A stretch of DNA of 64,000 bases from Rhizobiaceae bacterium MnEN-MB40S (GTDB lineage Bacteria > Pseudomonadota > Alphaproteobacteria > Rhizobiales > Rhizobiaceae), in the NCBI GenBank assembly GCA_024343425.1, contig BRLC01000019.1, positions 90,646 through 154,645 on the forward strand. Direction: 5' to 3'. The position numbers were made by a program, and so were the translations under genes. How positions within the stretch are numbered: position 1 is the first letter of the stretch; every line of letters begins with the position of its first letter. The notes under the pieces were generated by a model. The model ran no database searches. It was not told the DNA's origin and saw nothing but the letters and a program-made list of their open reading frames with translations. This document shows, one piece after another, positions 1 through 8,422 of this stretch.

Positions 1-349
1 CCTGCCCTTCTTTCATCGCCACAACACAGAGGATATCGAGCTGAAAGGTCGGCTTTATCCGAAAGGTACGAAATTCGGGCTGCTCTACGCTTCCGCCAAT
101 CGCGATCCGGCGGTCTTCCCGAACCCTGACAGTTTCGACATCACACGCACGCCCAACCGGCACATCGCCTTTGGCGCCGGTCCGCATTTCTGTCTCGGCA
201 ATCATCTTTCGAGACTCGACATGGAAGTGATCTTCACGTCGCTGCTCAGCCGTTTCAGATCGATCGAACTCCTGGAGAAGCCGGCCTACAAACCCGGCCT
301 TCAGGCCCGCGGTCCGCAATCCCTTCATCTGCGTCTGCGGCAGGCCTGA
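1..349 (+). CDS. cytochrome P450, C-terminal part (cut by window start)
   Basis: The frame opening at base 2 encodes about 115 residues with the P450 heme-binding signature [10 protein letters not shown]; the heme-ligating cysteine codon is at 191-193. Before it lies the usual [15 protein letters not shown] segment that precedes the heme loop. Only the last third of the usual ~400-residue protein is present. P450s hydroxylate small hydrophobic substrates using a ferredoxin partner; the substrate cannot be read from this part. The acetyltransferase downstream starts one base after the stop codon, so the two are probably co-transcribed and may modify the same molecule (inference). Confidence 0.95.
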   Translation, partial: LPFFHRHNTEDIELKGRLYPKGTKFGLLYASANRDPAVFPNPDSFDITRTPNRHIAFGAGPHFCLGNHLSRLDMEVIFTSLLSRFRSIELLEKPAYKPGLQARGPQSLHLRLRQA

Positions 350-350
350 C

Positions 351-899
351 ATGGCGCGATCGGAAAGAGAGAAAATGGCGGCGGGCGAGTGGTATACCTG
401 CCTTGACGCAGAACTGGACGAACTGCGCAAACGAGCGCGCCGGGCTGTTCATCAGCACAACACCATGCCTCCGGACGAGCGTCGCGGCGCCGGTCCTTAC
501 CTCGTCCAGTTGCTCCAGAGCATCGCGGAGGACGCTTACCTCGAAGCGCCGTTCCATTGCGCCTACGGGTTCAATATTGCGCTTGGCCGAGGCGTCTATC
601 TGAACGCCGGCTGCGTCATTCTCGATACCGCGCATGTCGTCATCGGCGAGCAGACGATGCTAGGGCCCAATGTACAGATCTACTGCGCGCAGCACCACAA
701 GGACAGGAAACTTCGCACCGAAGGGTTGGAGATCGCGAAGCCCGTAACGATCGGCCGCGAAGTATGGATCGGCGGCAGCGCGATCATCATGCCAGGCGTC
801 ACTATCGGCGACGGCGCGATTATCGCGGCGGGCGCGGTCGTTACCCGTGACGTGGAGGCCGACACAACGGTGCTCGGAAATCCGGCGCGTTCGCGTTGA
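351..899 (+). CDS. Maa/NodL-type sugar O-acetyltransferase (left-handed beta-helix)
   Basis: The 182 residues fit the maltose/galactoside acetyltransferase family. An N-terminal segment starting [15 protein letters not shown] matches the Mac domain (residues about 8-60). Hexapeptide-repeat coils follow from about 75 to 180, including [25 protein letters not shown] and [15 protein letters not shown]. The histidine pair in AQHHKD near residue 105 holds the expected catalytic His. Such enzymes move acetyl from acetyl-CoA to a hydroxyl of a sugar or small acceptor in the cytoplasm. The start codon is one base after the P450 stop, implying translational coupling. The acceptor is unknown; action on a P450-hydroxylated product is only a suggestion. 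Confidence 0.9.
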   Translation: MARSEREKMAAGEWYTCLDAELDELRKRARRAVHQHNTMPPDERRGAGPYLVQLLQSIAEDAYLEAPFHCAYGFNIALGRGVYLNAGCVILDTAHVVIGEQTMLGPNVQIYCAQHHKDRKLRTEGLEIAKPVTIGREVWIGGSAIIMPGVTIGDGAIIAAGAVVTRDVEADTTVLGNPARSR

Positions 900-1029
900 C
901 GATTCGAAGAACGACGATATTTCTGATGTTATTGATGTAACTGTACTTCGAAGGCGGATCAGTTTCTTTCGTGACGCTGCAATTTGTGATTGCTATACTT
1001 CCTCTCCATGGCGACAAAGGGAGGAGAAA

Positions 1030-1839
1030 ATGGCGAAAACGGACCTGAAAACATCCATCGAAGCTATCGAGGCGCTCACGCTTGCAGAGCCGGCTCCGCT
1101 GATGCCCGGTATGCCGGGTTCGGAAATCATGCCCGAAAATGCGACGGCGACGAGCGACCCCTGGAGTGATCTGCGGGACGTGCAAGAGGAACACAAGGCC
1201 GCCATCAACGCGTCCAATCTGATCGCTTTCGTCGAAGGCGTGAATGCGGAACAGAAACGTGACGTGCTCGATTCAACCCAGTTCGCCGCCCGCGCCGCCG
1301 ACGCGGAGTTCAATCGCGGGTCTCAGATTCGCGAGTGGTACGACGCCTATGTCGAGGTTTTGACGAAAATGGGTTGGGTGATCGAGGGCTTCGCCTTCCA
1401 GCAGAGCCGCCACGCCGAGGGCGCGATGCTCATGAGCCAGGAGGCGATCGGCGTGATTACCGCGGTCGCCACCGGCAATCAGCTCGCAATTCTGGAGGCG
1501 GCAATCGATTCTCTCGGCAAGATGGCTGACGATTCACGGCAGATCAAACTTTTCGATTTCAACGTGTCGGTGGAAACCGGCGGCAATTTCCAGATCGGAG
1601 CGGCCGAAGCGGCCGATAACGGCGCAATCGGCATGGCCATGGGCGCGTTCTACTACCGCTCCAACGACAATCGCAGAAACGTCCTCTTCTTCGGGTGGGG
1701 AAGCCAGGAGATCGAAATGTGGACCGCCGCCCAACGTCTGGTGCTCGACACGACCTTCTACGCAGATCTGAGAGACGTTGTGAGACAGCGGCTCGGCGAA
1801 AAGAGCAAGGATTTCGTCGCGACTATCCCGATCATCTGA
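1030..1839 (+). CDS. hypothetical protein, 269 aa, family not recognised
   Basis: The start is set by a strong ribosome binding site (gggaggag) five bases before an ATG at 1030; the same frame stays open upstream, but those residues look non-coding. The protein has no signal peptide or membrane segment. Its first 45 residues are acidic and proline/methionine-rich. A helical middle (residues about 55-180) contains IREWYDAYVEVLTKMGW. The C-terminal part is beta-rich, with SVETGGNFQIG and a run of aromatic residues around FYYRSNDNRRNVLFFGW. It stands alone between a 130-base gap and a convergent amidase gene whose end is 23 bases away. I do not recognise a family and assign no function. Confidence 0.75.
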   Translation: MAKTDLKTSIEAIEALTLAEPAPLMPGMPGSEIMPENATATSDPWSDLRDVQEEHKAAINASNLIAFVEGVNAEQKRDVLDSTQFAARAADAEFNRGSQIREWYDAYVEVLTKMGWVIEGFAFQQSRHAEGAMLMSQEAIGVITAVATGNQLAILEAAIDSLGKMADDSRQIKLFDFNVSVETGGNFQIGAAEAADNGAIGMAMGAFYYRSNDNRRNVLFFGWGSQEIEMWTAAQRLVLDTTFYADLRDVVRQRLGEKSKDFVATIPII

Positions 1840-1862
1840 TCGGCAGTCCAGAGACGAACAAT

Positions 1863-2552
1863 CTAGTGGACGAACGCATTGACGGCCTCGGCGATCAGTT
1901 CGTGTTCCTCGTCATGGCTGATCTCCTCCTCCGGGCCGACGCCGAGGCTTTCAAGCACAAAATCCTCGGCTGGTGGTTGCGGCGCCTCGAATTCACGGGT
2001 GCTCAGAAGCCCTTCCGGCACGACATACGCCCGGACTTCCCGGCACATCCGGTCGCTGTTGCGGACGAAACCGTCGAACGTGGACAGCAGCAGAACCGGA
2101 CAAGCCTTGCCTGTCCATGCCTTGTGCGGCCTGACATTCGCTGGAGCAATGTTGAGATCATGCATGAGGGCTGCGACAAGACGTTCGGCGCGCGCGTTGG
2201 CGGACGCCTGATCGATGCCCTTGTGCATGCAGATTTCGATGCCGATGCTGACGGCGTTGCCGGAACCCGCATGGATCGCACGCTCGTTTACCGGCAGATG
2301 CTTGATGACGCACTTGTCGTCGACGGTGAAATGCCAGGAAACGAAGTTCTGTTTACCCGACGGGAGCACATAGCACCCCTTTTCCCGGACGAAGCGCGAA
2401 TGAGCGTTGGCGTCGGCTCCCGCCCTGTCGTTGGAGGTGTTGTGAATAGTAATATATTGCGGCGTGATCGTTCGGCCGCTGCGGTTTGAAGCGCCCTCCG
2501 GGATCATCTCGATCTTGAGGTTCAGCGACTGGCCAAGTTCCTGTCTGTTCAT
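1863..2552 (-). CDS. N-acetylmuramoyl-L-alanine amidase (Amidase_2, T7-lysozyme-like)
   Basis: The 229-residue protein has a full Amidase_2 fold. Zinc ligands are readable as His37 (IHNTS), His143 (RPHKAW) and Cys151 (KACP), with Lys149 matching the catalytic-site lysine of T7 lysozyme. SWHFTVDD at 72-79 is the usual central strand. There is no signal peptide, so the protein is cytoplasmic or released by another route, as for phage lysins and CwlA-like autolysins. A ~60-residue acidic tail (EAPQPPAEDF, GPEEEISHDEEHE) follows the catalytic domain and is not part of the family core. An RBS (ggagg) precedes the ATG. It converges on the unrecognised gene at 1030-1839. Confidence 0.9.
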   Translation of the reverse strand: MNRQELGQSLNLKIEMIPEGASNRSGRTITPQYITIHNTSNDRAGADANAHSRFVREKGCYVLPSGKQNFVSWHFTVDDKCVIKHLPVNERAIHAGSGNAVSIGIEICMHKGIDQASANARAERLVAALMHDLNIAPANVRPHKAWTGKACPVLLLSTFDGFVRNSDRMCREVRAYVVPEGLLSTREFEAPQPPAEDFVLESLGVGPEEEISHDEEHELIAEAVNAFVH

Positions 2553-2663
2553 GACATCCTCCCGCGCAGTTTATTTACGGCAGGATAAAATATAAGTAGC
2601 GCTGACGCAGCAATATGTGCGTATGGCCACAATAACCAAAGCGGACCGGCGAAGGAAAAGCGG

Positions 2664-4526
2664 TTAGTCCGCCGTCGCAGGACCTTTCGTCCAGGTCAGG
2701 AATTCCCGCAACATCCGGTCAAAGGTTTCATGATCTTCGAGGAACGGCGCGTGTCCCGCTTCCGCGACATTCTGCGGCTCGCCGCCCCAGATATTGCCGT
2801 ATCCAAAGGTCCGGCAGTATTCGTGGTTGATGAAAGGATCTTTCGGTCCGTTGATCATCGCGAAGGGTATCTTTCCCTCTTTCAACATCCGCACCTGGCG
2901 CGGCCAGTTGCAGGTCTTGAGTTTGGAGAAGGCCTGCTCGCGCGCAAGTCCGTCGGTCCGCCACACAGCCTGCCAGACGAGCGGTTCGGCTCCTTTTTCC
3001 ATTCCGATCGTATGGGCCGCATAATTGGCCTTCTCATGCGGCGAGTGGAACCGCTTACCGGCAAGCTCCATATGGGGCGTCGCGATGTAGCCGCGCGGCA
3101 TGTCTTCCGGAAACTTGCCGACAGGCGAGGTGCCGCAGATGGCGACCGCGGTCAGCGGATAGCCGCGCGCCGCATATTCCAGCGCCACATAGCCGCCAAG
3201 CGACCAGCCGAAGACAACGGGCTTTCCGAGACCCAGTTTTTCGACGATGTCGCAGGCGATCTCGGAATAGGCCTCGATGCTGTAATCTTCTTCCGGGTCG
3301 GCGTTGGGCGACACGCCATGACCTGGCAGATCGAAGGCGACGACGCGATGGTCCTTGCCGAATTTCGCGAACTGATGCCGGAAGACCTCCTTGCACGACG
3401 AATTGCCGTGAATGAAGAGGATCGCCTCGTCTCCCTGTCCCGACTCGCAGACGGATATCTTGCCGTGACGCGTTTCGACGAGCCTGTCGGGCGCGCCCAT
3501 GACGGCCTTGCGCATGTCTGCGCCGCGTGACCGCCGCCAGCTGGCTCTCGCATTCGTCCTGAAGCGGTTGAACGCGCCCCAGCCTTCCTGGACGGCGGCG
3601 AACAGCCCGCCCGGATAGACGACGACCACCGCGATGATCACGAGCGCGATGATGATGCTGCGCCAGGCGCCGTAGTCGCCGAGGAACTGTGCGAGAATTG
3701 TTATGACGAAGGCCGCGATCAGCGATCCCCAGATGGTGGAGAGGCCGCCGAGCAGCAGGATCGAGAGCGTAATCGTCAGGAAACCGAGGCCGAAGACGTC
3801 GGGCGAGGCGACGCGCAGATAGGCGCCGTAGAAGCCGCCGGCGAGGCCTGGGAACAGGGCCGATGCGCAGAGGGTATAGAGACGCAGCCTGCCTTCCGAC
3901 ACGCCTCGCGCGATGGCGTAATACTTGTTGTCGCGCAGCGCCTTGATGGCGCGTCCGAGCGACGAGCGCTGCAGCTTGTAGAGAAAGAAAGTGGAGAATG
4001 TCAGCAGCGCCAGGGCGAGATAGTAATAACCAATGCGGTTGTCCTTGCTGAGCTTGTAGCCGAAGATTTCCAGTCGCGGCAGGAGCACCATGCCGCTGGT
4101 TCCGCCCGTATAATCGGACTGGCTCACGACTATCTGGAGCAGCAATTGCGCGGCGGCGATCGTCACCAGGATAACGTAGATACCCTCGAGCCGCAGAATG
4201 GGAATGGCGAGCAACGCGGCGAAGGCGACCGCCAGCAGGGGTGAAAGCAGCAAGGCTATCCACGGATCGATGCCCAGCACCTTGCCGAATATACCGAAAC
4301 TGTAGAGACCGATCGCGAAGAAGGCGAGATGGGCGAAGTTGACGATGCCGCCCAGCCCCAGCGAGATATCCCAGTTGGAAGCGAGAATGGCGTAGACGAA
4401 CACCAGGATGAGCGTGTGTCTGGCGTAGGTCTCGGTCAGGAAGAGCGGGATCAGCGCCAGGGCGATGAATGCGACAAGAACCGGCAAAAACCCGTTGGTG
4501 CGATGGAATGGAGGAGCGTATTTCAT
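2664..4526 (-). CDS. LivM-type ABC permease fused to an alpha/beta hydrolase
   Basis: One uninterrupted 620-codon frame joins two domains. Residues 1 to ~325 are a branched-chain amino acid permease of the LivM type, with about eight to nine hydrophobic segments and the family motif GLGGIVNFAHLAFF. After a basic linker (FRTNARASWRRSRGADMRK), residues ~338-620 form a complete alpha/beta hydrolase: oxyanion HGN, nucleophile Ser442 in GWSLGG, acid Asp in NGPKDPF and base His in AEAGHAPF. LivM proteins usually stop near 320-350 residues. The hydrolase would sit on the cytoplasmic side if the permease has the usual topology. It is the last gene of a five-gene importer operon, 15 bases after the LivH-type gene. 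An internal start at Met338 (base 3515) could also give free hydrolase. Confidence 0.92.
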   Translation of the reverse strand: MKYAPPFHRTNGFLPVLVAFIALALIPLFLTETYARHTLILVFVYAILASNWDISLGLGGIVNFAHLAFFAIGLYSFGIFGKVLGIDPWIALLLSPLLAVAFAALLAIPILRLEGIYVILVTIAAAQLLLQIVVSQSDYTGGTSGMVLLPRLEIFGYKLSKDNRIGYYYLALALLTFSTFFLYKLQRSSLGRAIKALRDNKYYAIARGVSEGRLRLYTLCASALFPGLAGGFYGAYLRVASPDVFGLGFLTITLSILLLGGLSTIWGSLIAAFVITILAQFLGDYGAWRSIIIALVIIAVVVVYPGGLFAAVQEGWGAFNRFRTNARASWRRSRGADMRKAVMGAPDRLVETRHGKISVCESGQGDEAILFIHGNSSCKEVFRHQFAKFGKDHRVVAFDLPGHGVSPNADPEEDYSIEAYSEIACDIVEKLGLGKPVVFGWSLGGYVALEYAARGYPLTAVAICGTSPVGKFPEDMPRGYIATPHMELAGKRFHSPHEKANYAAHTIGMEKGAEPLVWQAVWRTDGLAREQAFSKLKTCNWPRQVRMLKEGKIPFAMINGPKDPFINHEYCRTFGYGNIWGGEPQNVAEAGHAPFLEDHETFDRMLREFLTWTKGPATAD

Positions 4527-4541
4527 CTTTTGTTTGTGCTC

Positions 4542-5432
4542 CTACAGCGTCTTCGACCGATGGCCGAACAGGCCTTCGGGCTTGATCAGAAGCACGGCGA
4601 TCATCATCGCGAAGAGCACCGCCGGCGCCCAGTAGAGACCCAGAAAATAGACCGAGAAGGATTCGGCGATCCCGACGATGAAGGCTGCAAGGATGGGGCT
4701 TGTGAAGCGCGCGACGCCGCCGAGGATGACGACGATCAGCGACTTCATCAGCGGATCGCTCCCGAAGGTCGGACTGATGAAGCGCACCGATCCGATGAAG
4801 ACGCCGGCAAGCGCCGCAGTCGCCGCCGACAGACCGATCGTCATGGCGTAGAGACGCGAGACGTTGAGGCCCATCAGTTCCGCCGCCTCCCGGTTCTGGG
4901 CGACGGCGCGCATGGCCCGGCCCGTCGCGGTACGGCGCAGGAAGATTGCGAGAACCAGCAGGGCGAGCAGCGCCACGATCAAAATCATCACGTCATTGGC
5001 GCTGATTTCCGCGCCCATCAGGCCTATCGTTCCGCTGATCGGCGGCTCGATCTGCTTGTCGCGCGCGCCCCAGACGAGCAGGATTCCGTTCTCGATGATC
5101 GAGGCTGCGGCAAGCGTCGTGATGACGGCGAGCAGCACGAGATTGGCGTTGCGCTCGAACGGCTTGACCAGCACGTAGTGCAGGACAAAGCCCACCCCGA
5201 ACATCAACACCACCGAAAGCGCTGCGCCGAGCAGGTAGCCAACGCTGCCGGTGACGCTCTGGGTCACCTGCCAGGCGATATAGGCCCCGAGCGCGACAAA
5301 GACGCCATGCGCGAAATTGAACACGCCAAGCGTGGTCCAGACCACGGCGAGCCCGGTCGCCATCAACGCATAGAGACCGCCGAGCAGGACGCCGGAAGCA
5401 AGTACGAACAGAAACGTATCGGCGGAGATCAA
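4542..5432 (-). CDS. LivH-type ABC importer permease
   Basis: The 296-residue integral membrane protein has about eight hydrophobic segments and the LivH signature GVFNFAHGVFVALGAYIAW near residues 35-55. The cytoplasmic EAA-like loop is visible as ATGRAMRAVAQNREAAELMG near 170-190; in LivH proteins this loop contacts the ATPases. It would pair with the LivM-type half to form the membrane channel of a branched-chain-amino-acid-type (HAAT) importer. Its ATG overlaps the stop of the upstream ATPase by four bases (5429-5432), indicating coupled translation. Substrates of this class include amino acids, urea, amides and aromatic acids; none can be chosen from sequence. Confidence 0.93.
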   Translation of the reverse strand: MISADTFLFVLASGVLLGGLYALMATGLAVVWTTLGVFNFAHGVFVALGAYIAWQVTQSVTGSVGYLLGAALSVVLMFGVGFVLHYVLVKPFERNANLVLLAVITTLAAASIIENGILLVWGARDKQIEPPISGTIGLMGAEISANDVMILIVALLALLVLAIFLRRTATGRAMRAVAQNREAAELMGLNVSRLYAMTIGLSAATAALAGVFIGSVRFISPTFGSDPLMKSLIVVILGGVARFTSPILAAFIVGIAESFSVYFLGLYWAPAVLFAMMIAVLLIKPEGLFGHRSKTL

Positions 5433-6214
5433 TGGCTTTCTCCGAACATCATGGCCATGGCTTCGTCATGCGACGGCATCGAGCCGGCGTCGATTTCGCG
5501 GGTGATCGCGCCATGATCGAAGAGCAGCAGACGGTCCACCAGGCCGGAGAGGAATTCGATATTCTGGTCGACGATGATGAGGGGCACCCGGCTTTCGCGG
5601 ATCTGCCTGACGGCCTGCATGAGTTCGAGGCGCAACTTTGGCGAAAGACCCAGCGTCGGCTCGTCGAGGATCAGGAGTTTCGGAAGCGCCAGCAGTCCGA
5701 CGGCGATCGACACCATCTGGCGCTCACCGCCCGAGAGATAGCGGATTTTCGAAGAACGGCGCTCCTGCAGGCGCGGAAACAGATGATGGACGCGCTCGCG
5801 CATTTCGCGCACGCCGCTTCTGCCCTTCGCCGCCAGCGGCGCAACGCCCAGAACCTCTTCCACGGTCATTTCCGGAAACAGCAGGTTGCCCTGCATGACG
5901 TAGATGACGCCGGCCTCGACAACCGTCGCCGCCCGGATGCGGCGTTTCTGGAACAGGTCGTAATTGAAATTGCGGGAGATGCGCGGCCGCATCTTGCCTT
6001 CCGCATTGAGGCGAAGCCCCTGAAAGACGACATCGCCCTCCCACGGATCGATCAGGCCGGCGACGGTTTTCAACAGCGTCGTCTTGCCGTGACCGTTGGG
6101 TCCGAAAAGGCCGACGGATTCTTCCTCGCCAACCGACAGGCTGACGCCGCGAAAGACCGAGACGGGCGGATAGCCGCCGCTCAGGTCGCGCACTTCGAGA
6201 AGGGCCTCGCTCAC
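5429..6214 (-). CDS. LivF-type ABC importer ATP-binding protein
   Basis: The 261-residue ATPase shows Walker A GPNGHGKTT, signature LSGGERQ and Walker B LLILDEP, followed by the LivF-typical TLGLSPKL. Compared with usual LivF (~235 residues) it carries roughly 25 extra residues between the first beta domain and the Q-loop region, around GKMRPRISRNFNYDLFQKRR, before VIYVMQGNLLFPEMTVEE. It overlaps both neighbours by four bases. It powers import together with the LivG-type subunit. The insertion could adapt it to the unusual permease-hydrolase partner (inference). Confidence 0.93.
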   Translation of the reverse strand: MSEALLEVRDLSGGYPPVSVFRGVSLSVGEEESVGLFGPNGHGKTTLLKTVAGLIDPWEGDVVFQGLRLNAEGKMRPRISRNFNYDLFQKRRIRAATVVEAGVIYVMQGNLLFPEMTVEEVLGVAPLAAKGRSGVREMRERVHHLFPRLQERRSSKIRYLSGGERQMVSIAVGLLALPKLLILDEPTLGLSPKLRLELMQAVRQIRESRVPLIIVDQNIEFLSGLVDRLLLFDHGAITREIDAGSMPSHDEAMAMMFGESH

Positions 6215-6939
6215 ACCGGTTGCCCCAGATAGGCTTCGATGACCTGCTTCTCGCGCGTGACCTCGGCCGGATTGCCGAGCGCAATCACGCTGCCCTGCTC
6301 CATCACCAGCAGGCGACGGGAGACGGCCATCAGCAATGGCAGAACATGTTCGATAAGCAGAATGGTGATCCCCGTTTCATTGAGCTTGAGGATCGTGTCG
6401 CGCACCCACTCGACCTCATTGTCGACCAGCGAGGAGGCCGGTTCGTCGAGCAGCAGCAGTTTCGGCTTCTGGGCGACAGCAGTCGCGAGCATGAGTTGCT
6501 TCTGGTAGAAGACCGGCATGGTGACAGCGGGCATGTTGTGGAAGTTCTTTGGAAATCCGACCAGATCGGAGGCTTCGTCGGCCAGCCTTTCGGCCTCCTT
6601 GCCGCGTACGCCGAGCGTCTGTTCGACGGCGACGAGGATATTGTCGATGCAGGATAAAGACGCAAACACCGCCTCCCGCTGAAAGGTCCTGATCACGCCG
6701 CTTCGCGCAATCTGGTTGTCGCTCGCGCGTTCGATCCGTCGCCCCTCGAAGACGACGCGTCCACTGTCGGAGCCGAAAGGGATCCTGCTGATCAGGTTGA
6801 ACAGCGTCGACTTGCCGGAGCCGTTCGGCCCGGCGATGCCGAGGATCTCGCCCTTTTCGACTGTGAAGGAAACCCGGTTGACGGCCACCAGAGCCCCGAA
6901 GGACTTGGTCAGGCCGTCAATTTCAAGAATGGCCGGCAT
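6211..6939 (-). CDS. LivG-type ABC importer ATP-binding protein, aberrant signature motif
   Basis: The 242-residue ATPase has intact Walker A (GPNGSGKST) and Walker B with catalytic Glu (LLLLDEP), a D-loop region (SSLVDNE) and an H-loop (LIEHVLP). The expected LivG signature LSYGQ is replaced by PVFYQKQ in the segment TMPVFYQKQLMLATA, so the C-loop is non-canonical. In an ABC dimer the C-loop of one subunit completes the ATP site of the other, so one of the two sites in the LivF-LivG pair is probably degenerate, as in asymmetric ABC systems. The gene starts 19 bases after the stop of the binding-protein gene. Confidence 0.9.
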   Translation of the reverse strand: MPAILEIDGLTKSFGALVAVNRVSFTVEKGEILGIAGPNGSGKSTLFNLISRIPFGSDSGRVVFEGRRIERASDNQIARSGVIRTFQREAVFASLSCIDNILVAVEQTLGVRGKEAERLADEASDLVGFPKNFHNMPAVTMPVFYQKQLMLATAVAQKPKLLLLDEPASSLVDNEVEWVRDTILKLNETGITILLIEHVLPLLMAVSRRLLVMEQGSVIALGNPAEVTREKQVIEAYLGQPV

Positions 6940-6958
6940 GTGGGTGTAACTTAAGCGC

Positions 6959-8188
6959 CTATTCCATCCACTCGGGCTTTACGAAGTCCCCGGATTTGTA
7001 CTTGTCCGGGCCGATCATTACGCCCTTGCCGTCCTGGATCTGGAAGAAGGTGACGGGAATGTAGTCGAGACCGTACTTCGCCACATGCGTCTCGGGATCG
7101 AATTCGAGAAACCCTGCCGAAACGGGACGGCTGGTTTCACCGATCGCCTTGCCGATCGCGTCGTGATCCTTGGGATCCCCGACTTTTTCCAGCGCGTCGA
7201 AATAGATGTTCGCCATCTCGTAGAGGCCCGTGCCATAGGCGCCGGACTCGATATCGTACTTGTCCTTGTACTTCTTGAAGACCTCCTGGCCGCGCGGATG
7301 CGCGTCGACATTCAGCGTCGCGCCGATGGCGTTGTAGAGAATGCCGTTGGACTTGTCCCCCGTCAGTTCCACGAATTCCGGAACCAGCGGCGCGTATTGC
7401 AGGAACACCAGCGAGTCGGTCGGGTTTTCACGAAACTGGTTGGTGAACAGGGCGGCGTTGGCCGGAATATAGTCGGTGTTGATGATGACTTCCGGCGGGT
7501 TCTCCCGCACCTTGGCAAGGATCGGACGCCAGTCGCTGACCGGACCGAAAGGCACGAGTTCATCCAGCGTGATCGTCCAGCCCGCTTCCGTGAAGACCTC
7601 TTTCATGCCTTCGGAAATGGTCTTGGAATAGGGATTGTCGGAAGAGATGATGGCGACGGTCTTGTCTTCGATCGGGAAGTGCCCCGCCTCCGACAAAGCT
7701 TCGATCATCGGCGTGACTTCGGTTTCATAACCCTTGAAATCAGCCGTGAAAGACCAGCAGCAATCATACTCTTCCGGATCCTGCGTGACGATCGCCGCGA
7801 ACTGCGGCGAAGGCCCGGCCGGCAGATAGGGCATTCCGGCTTCGGCCATCAGTTCCACCTCGAACAGCGACAGGCTGGCGTAGCCAGTGAGGATGATCTC
7901 GACGCCATCGGTGGCGAGCAGCCGTTCGACGGCGGAGGTGACGTTGGCTGCCGAATGGTCAACCACATCCGCCGGAACCACCTCGAAGGTATGTCCGGCG
8001 ACGCCGCCTTCGGCGTTGACTTCTTCAACCGCGAGTTCCACCCCGCGCACGAATTCCTCGCCGTCAGAGGCGGTTGGTCCGGTCAATGGCGCCAGCACGC
8101 CGATCTTGACGAGGTCGGCGTAAGCCGCCGTCGTTGCAATGGTCGTCAGCGCCGTAGCGATCGCCAGGGCTCTTGTGAGCTTGCCCAT
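6959..8188 (-). CDS. ABC importer periplasmic binding protein (Peripla_BP_6, LivJ-like)
   Basis: I place the start at base 8188 because ggag lies six bases upstream; an ATG four codons earlier lacks such spacing. The 409-residue product has a clear Sec signal (MGKLTRALAIATALTTIATTAAYA) and begins mature with DLVKIGVLAPLTGPTASDGEE, the standard opening of Peripla_BP_6. It has the two-lobed layout of leucine- and amide-binding proteins. A CC pair occurs in EYDCCWSF. It is the first gene of the five-gene operon ending with the permease-hydrolase fusion and supplies its specificity. The divergent LuxR gene, 234 bases away, may control it. Confidence 0.93.
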   Translation of the reverse strand: MGKLTRALAIATALTTIATTAAYADLVKIGVLAPLTGPTASDGEEFVRGVELAVEEVNAEGGVAGHTFEVVPADVVDHSAANVTSAVERLLATDGVEIILTGYASLSLFEVELMAEAGMPYLPAGPSPQFAAIVTQDPEEYDCCWSFTADFKGYETEVTPMIEALSEAGHFPIEDKTVAIISSDNPYSKTISEGMKEVFTEAGWTITLDELVPFGPVSDWRPILAKVRENPPEVIINTDYIPANAALFTNQFRENPTDSLVFLQYAPLVPEFVELTGDKSNGILYNAIGATLNVDAHPRGQEVFKKYKDKYDIESGAYGTGLYEMANIYFDALEKVGDPKDHDAIGKAIGETSRPVSAGFLEFDPETHVAKYGLDYIPVTFFQIQDGKGVMIGPDKYKSGDFVKPEWME

Positions 8189-8265
8189 CTTTATCTCCAT
8201 GAAAAAGGTGATCGAAATTCATATTCGACAATCAGGCTACTAGAGATTTCGGCAGGGGCTCAATT

Positions 8266-8277
8266 GCAAAGGTTTGC
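8266..8277. promoter_or_regulatory. candidate operator (inverted repeat) between importer operon and luxR-type gene
   Basis: The intergenic region holds GCAAA-GG-TTTGC, a perfect 5+5 inverted repeat with a 2-base spacer, extended imperfectly to TTGCAAAGGTTTGCCAA. It lies 78 bases before the importer operon start and about 145 bases before the LuxR-type gene. LuxR-family regulators bind inverted repeats of 18-20 bp, so this could be its site, but the match is to general form only. Confidence 0.3.
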
Positions 8278-8422
8278 CAAAATCCAGCCGCTCGGTATAG
8301 ATTTTCGATCTTATTGCTTTCGCCAAAACCGAATGACGGGTTGCGCCGCTGAAACCACGCAATCTATCGGATAGACAGAGACGAATCCCGGAGCAGCGAG
8401 GCGGTCCTGAAGGATAGAAACC

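Noticed and set aside
847..1029. N-terminal extension of the 1030-1839 gene and overlap with the acetyltransferase
   Set aside because: The extension has no RBS and codon use unlike coding DNA; a strong RBS precedes ATG 1030.
4329..5516. Long plus-strand open frame antisense to the liv-type genes
   Set aside because: Antisense to a clear LivH permease with strong homology features; its product is charged and low-complexity, typical of the reverse strand of GC-rich genes.
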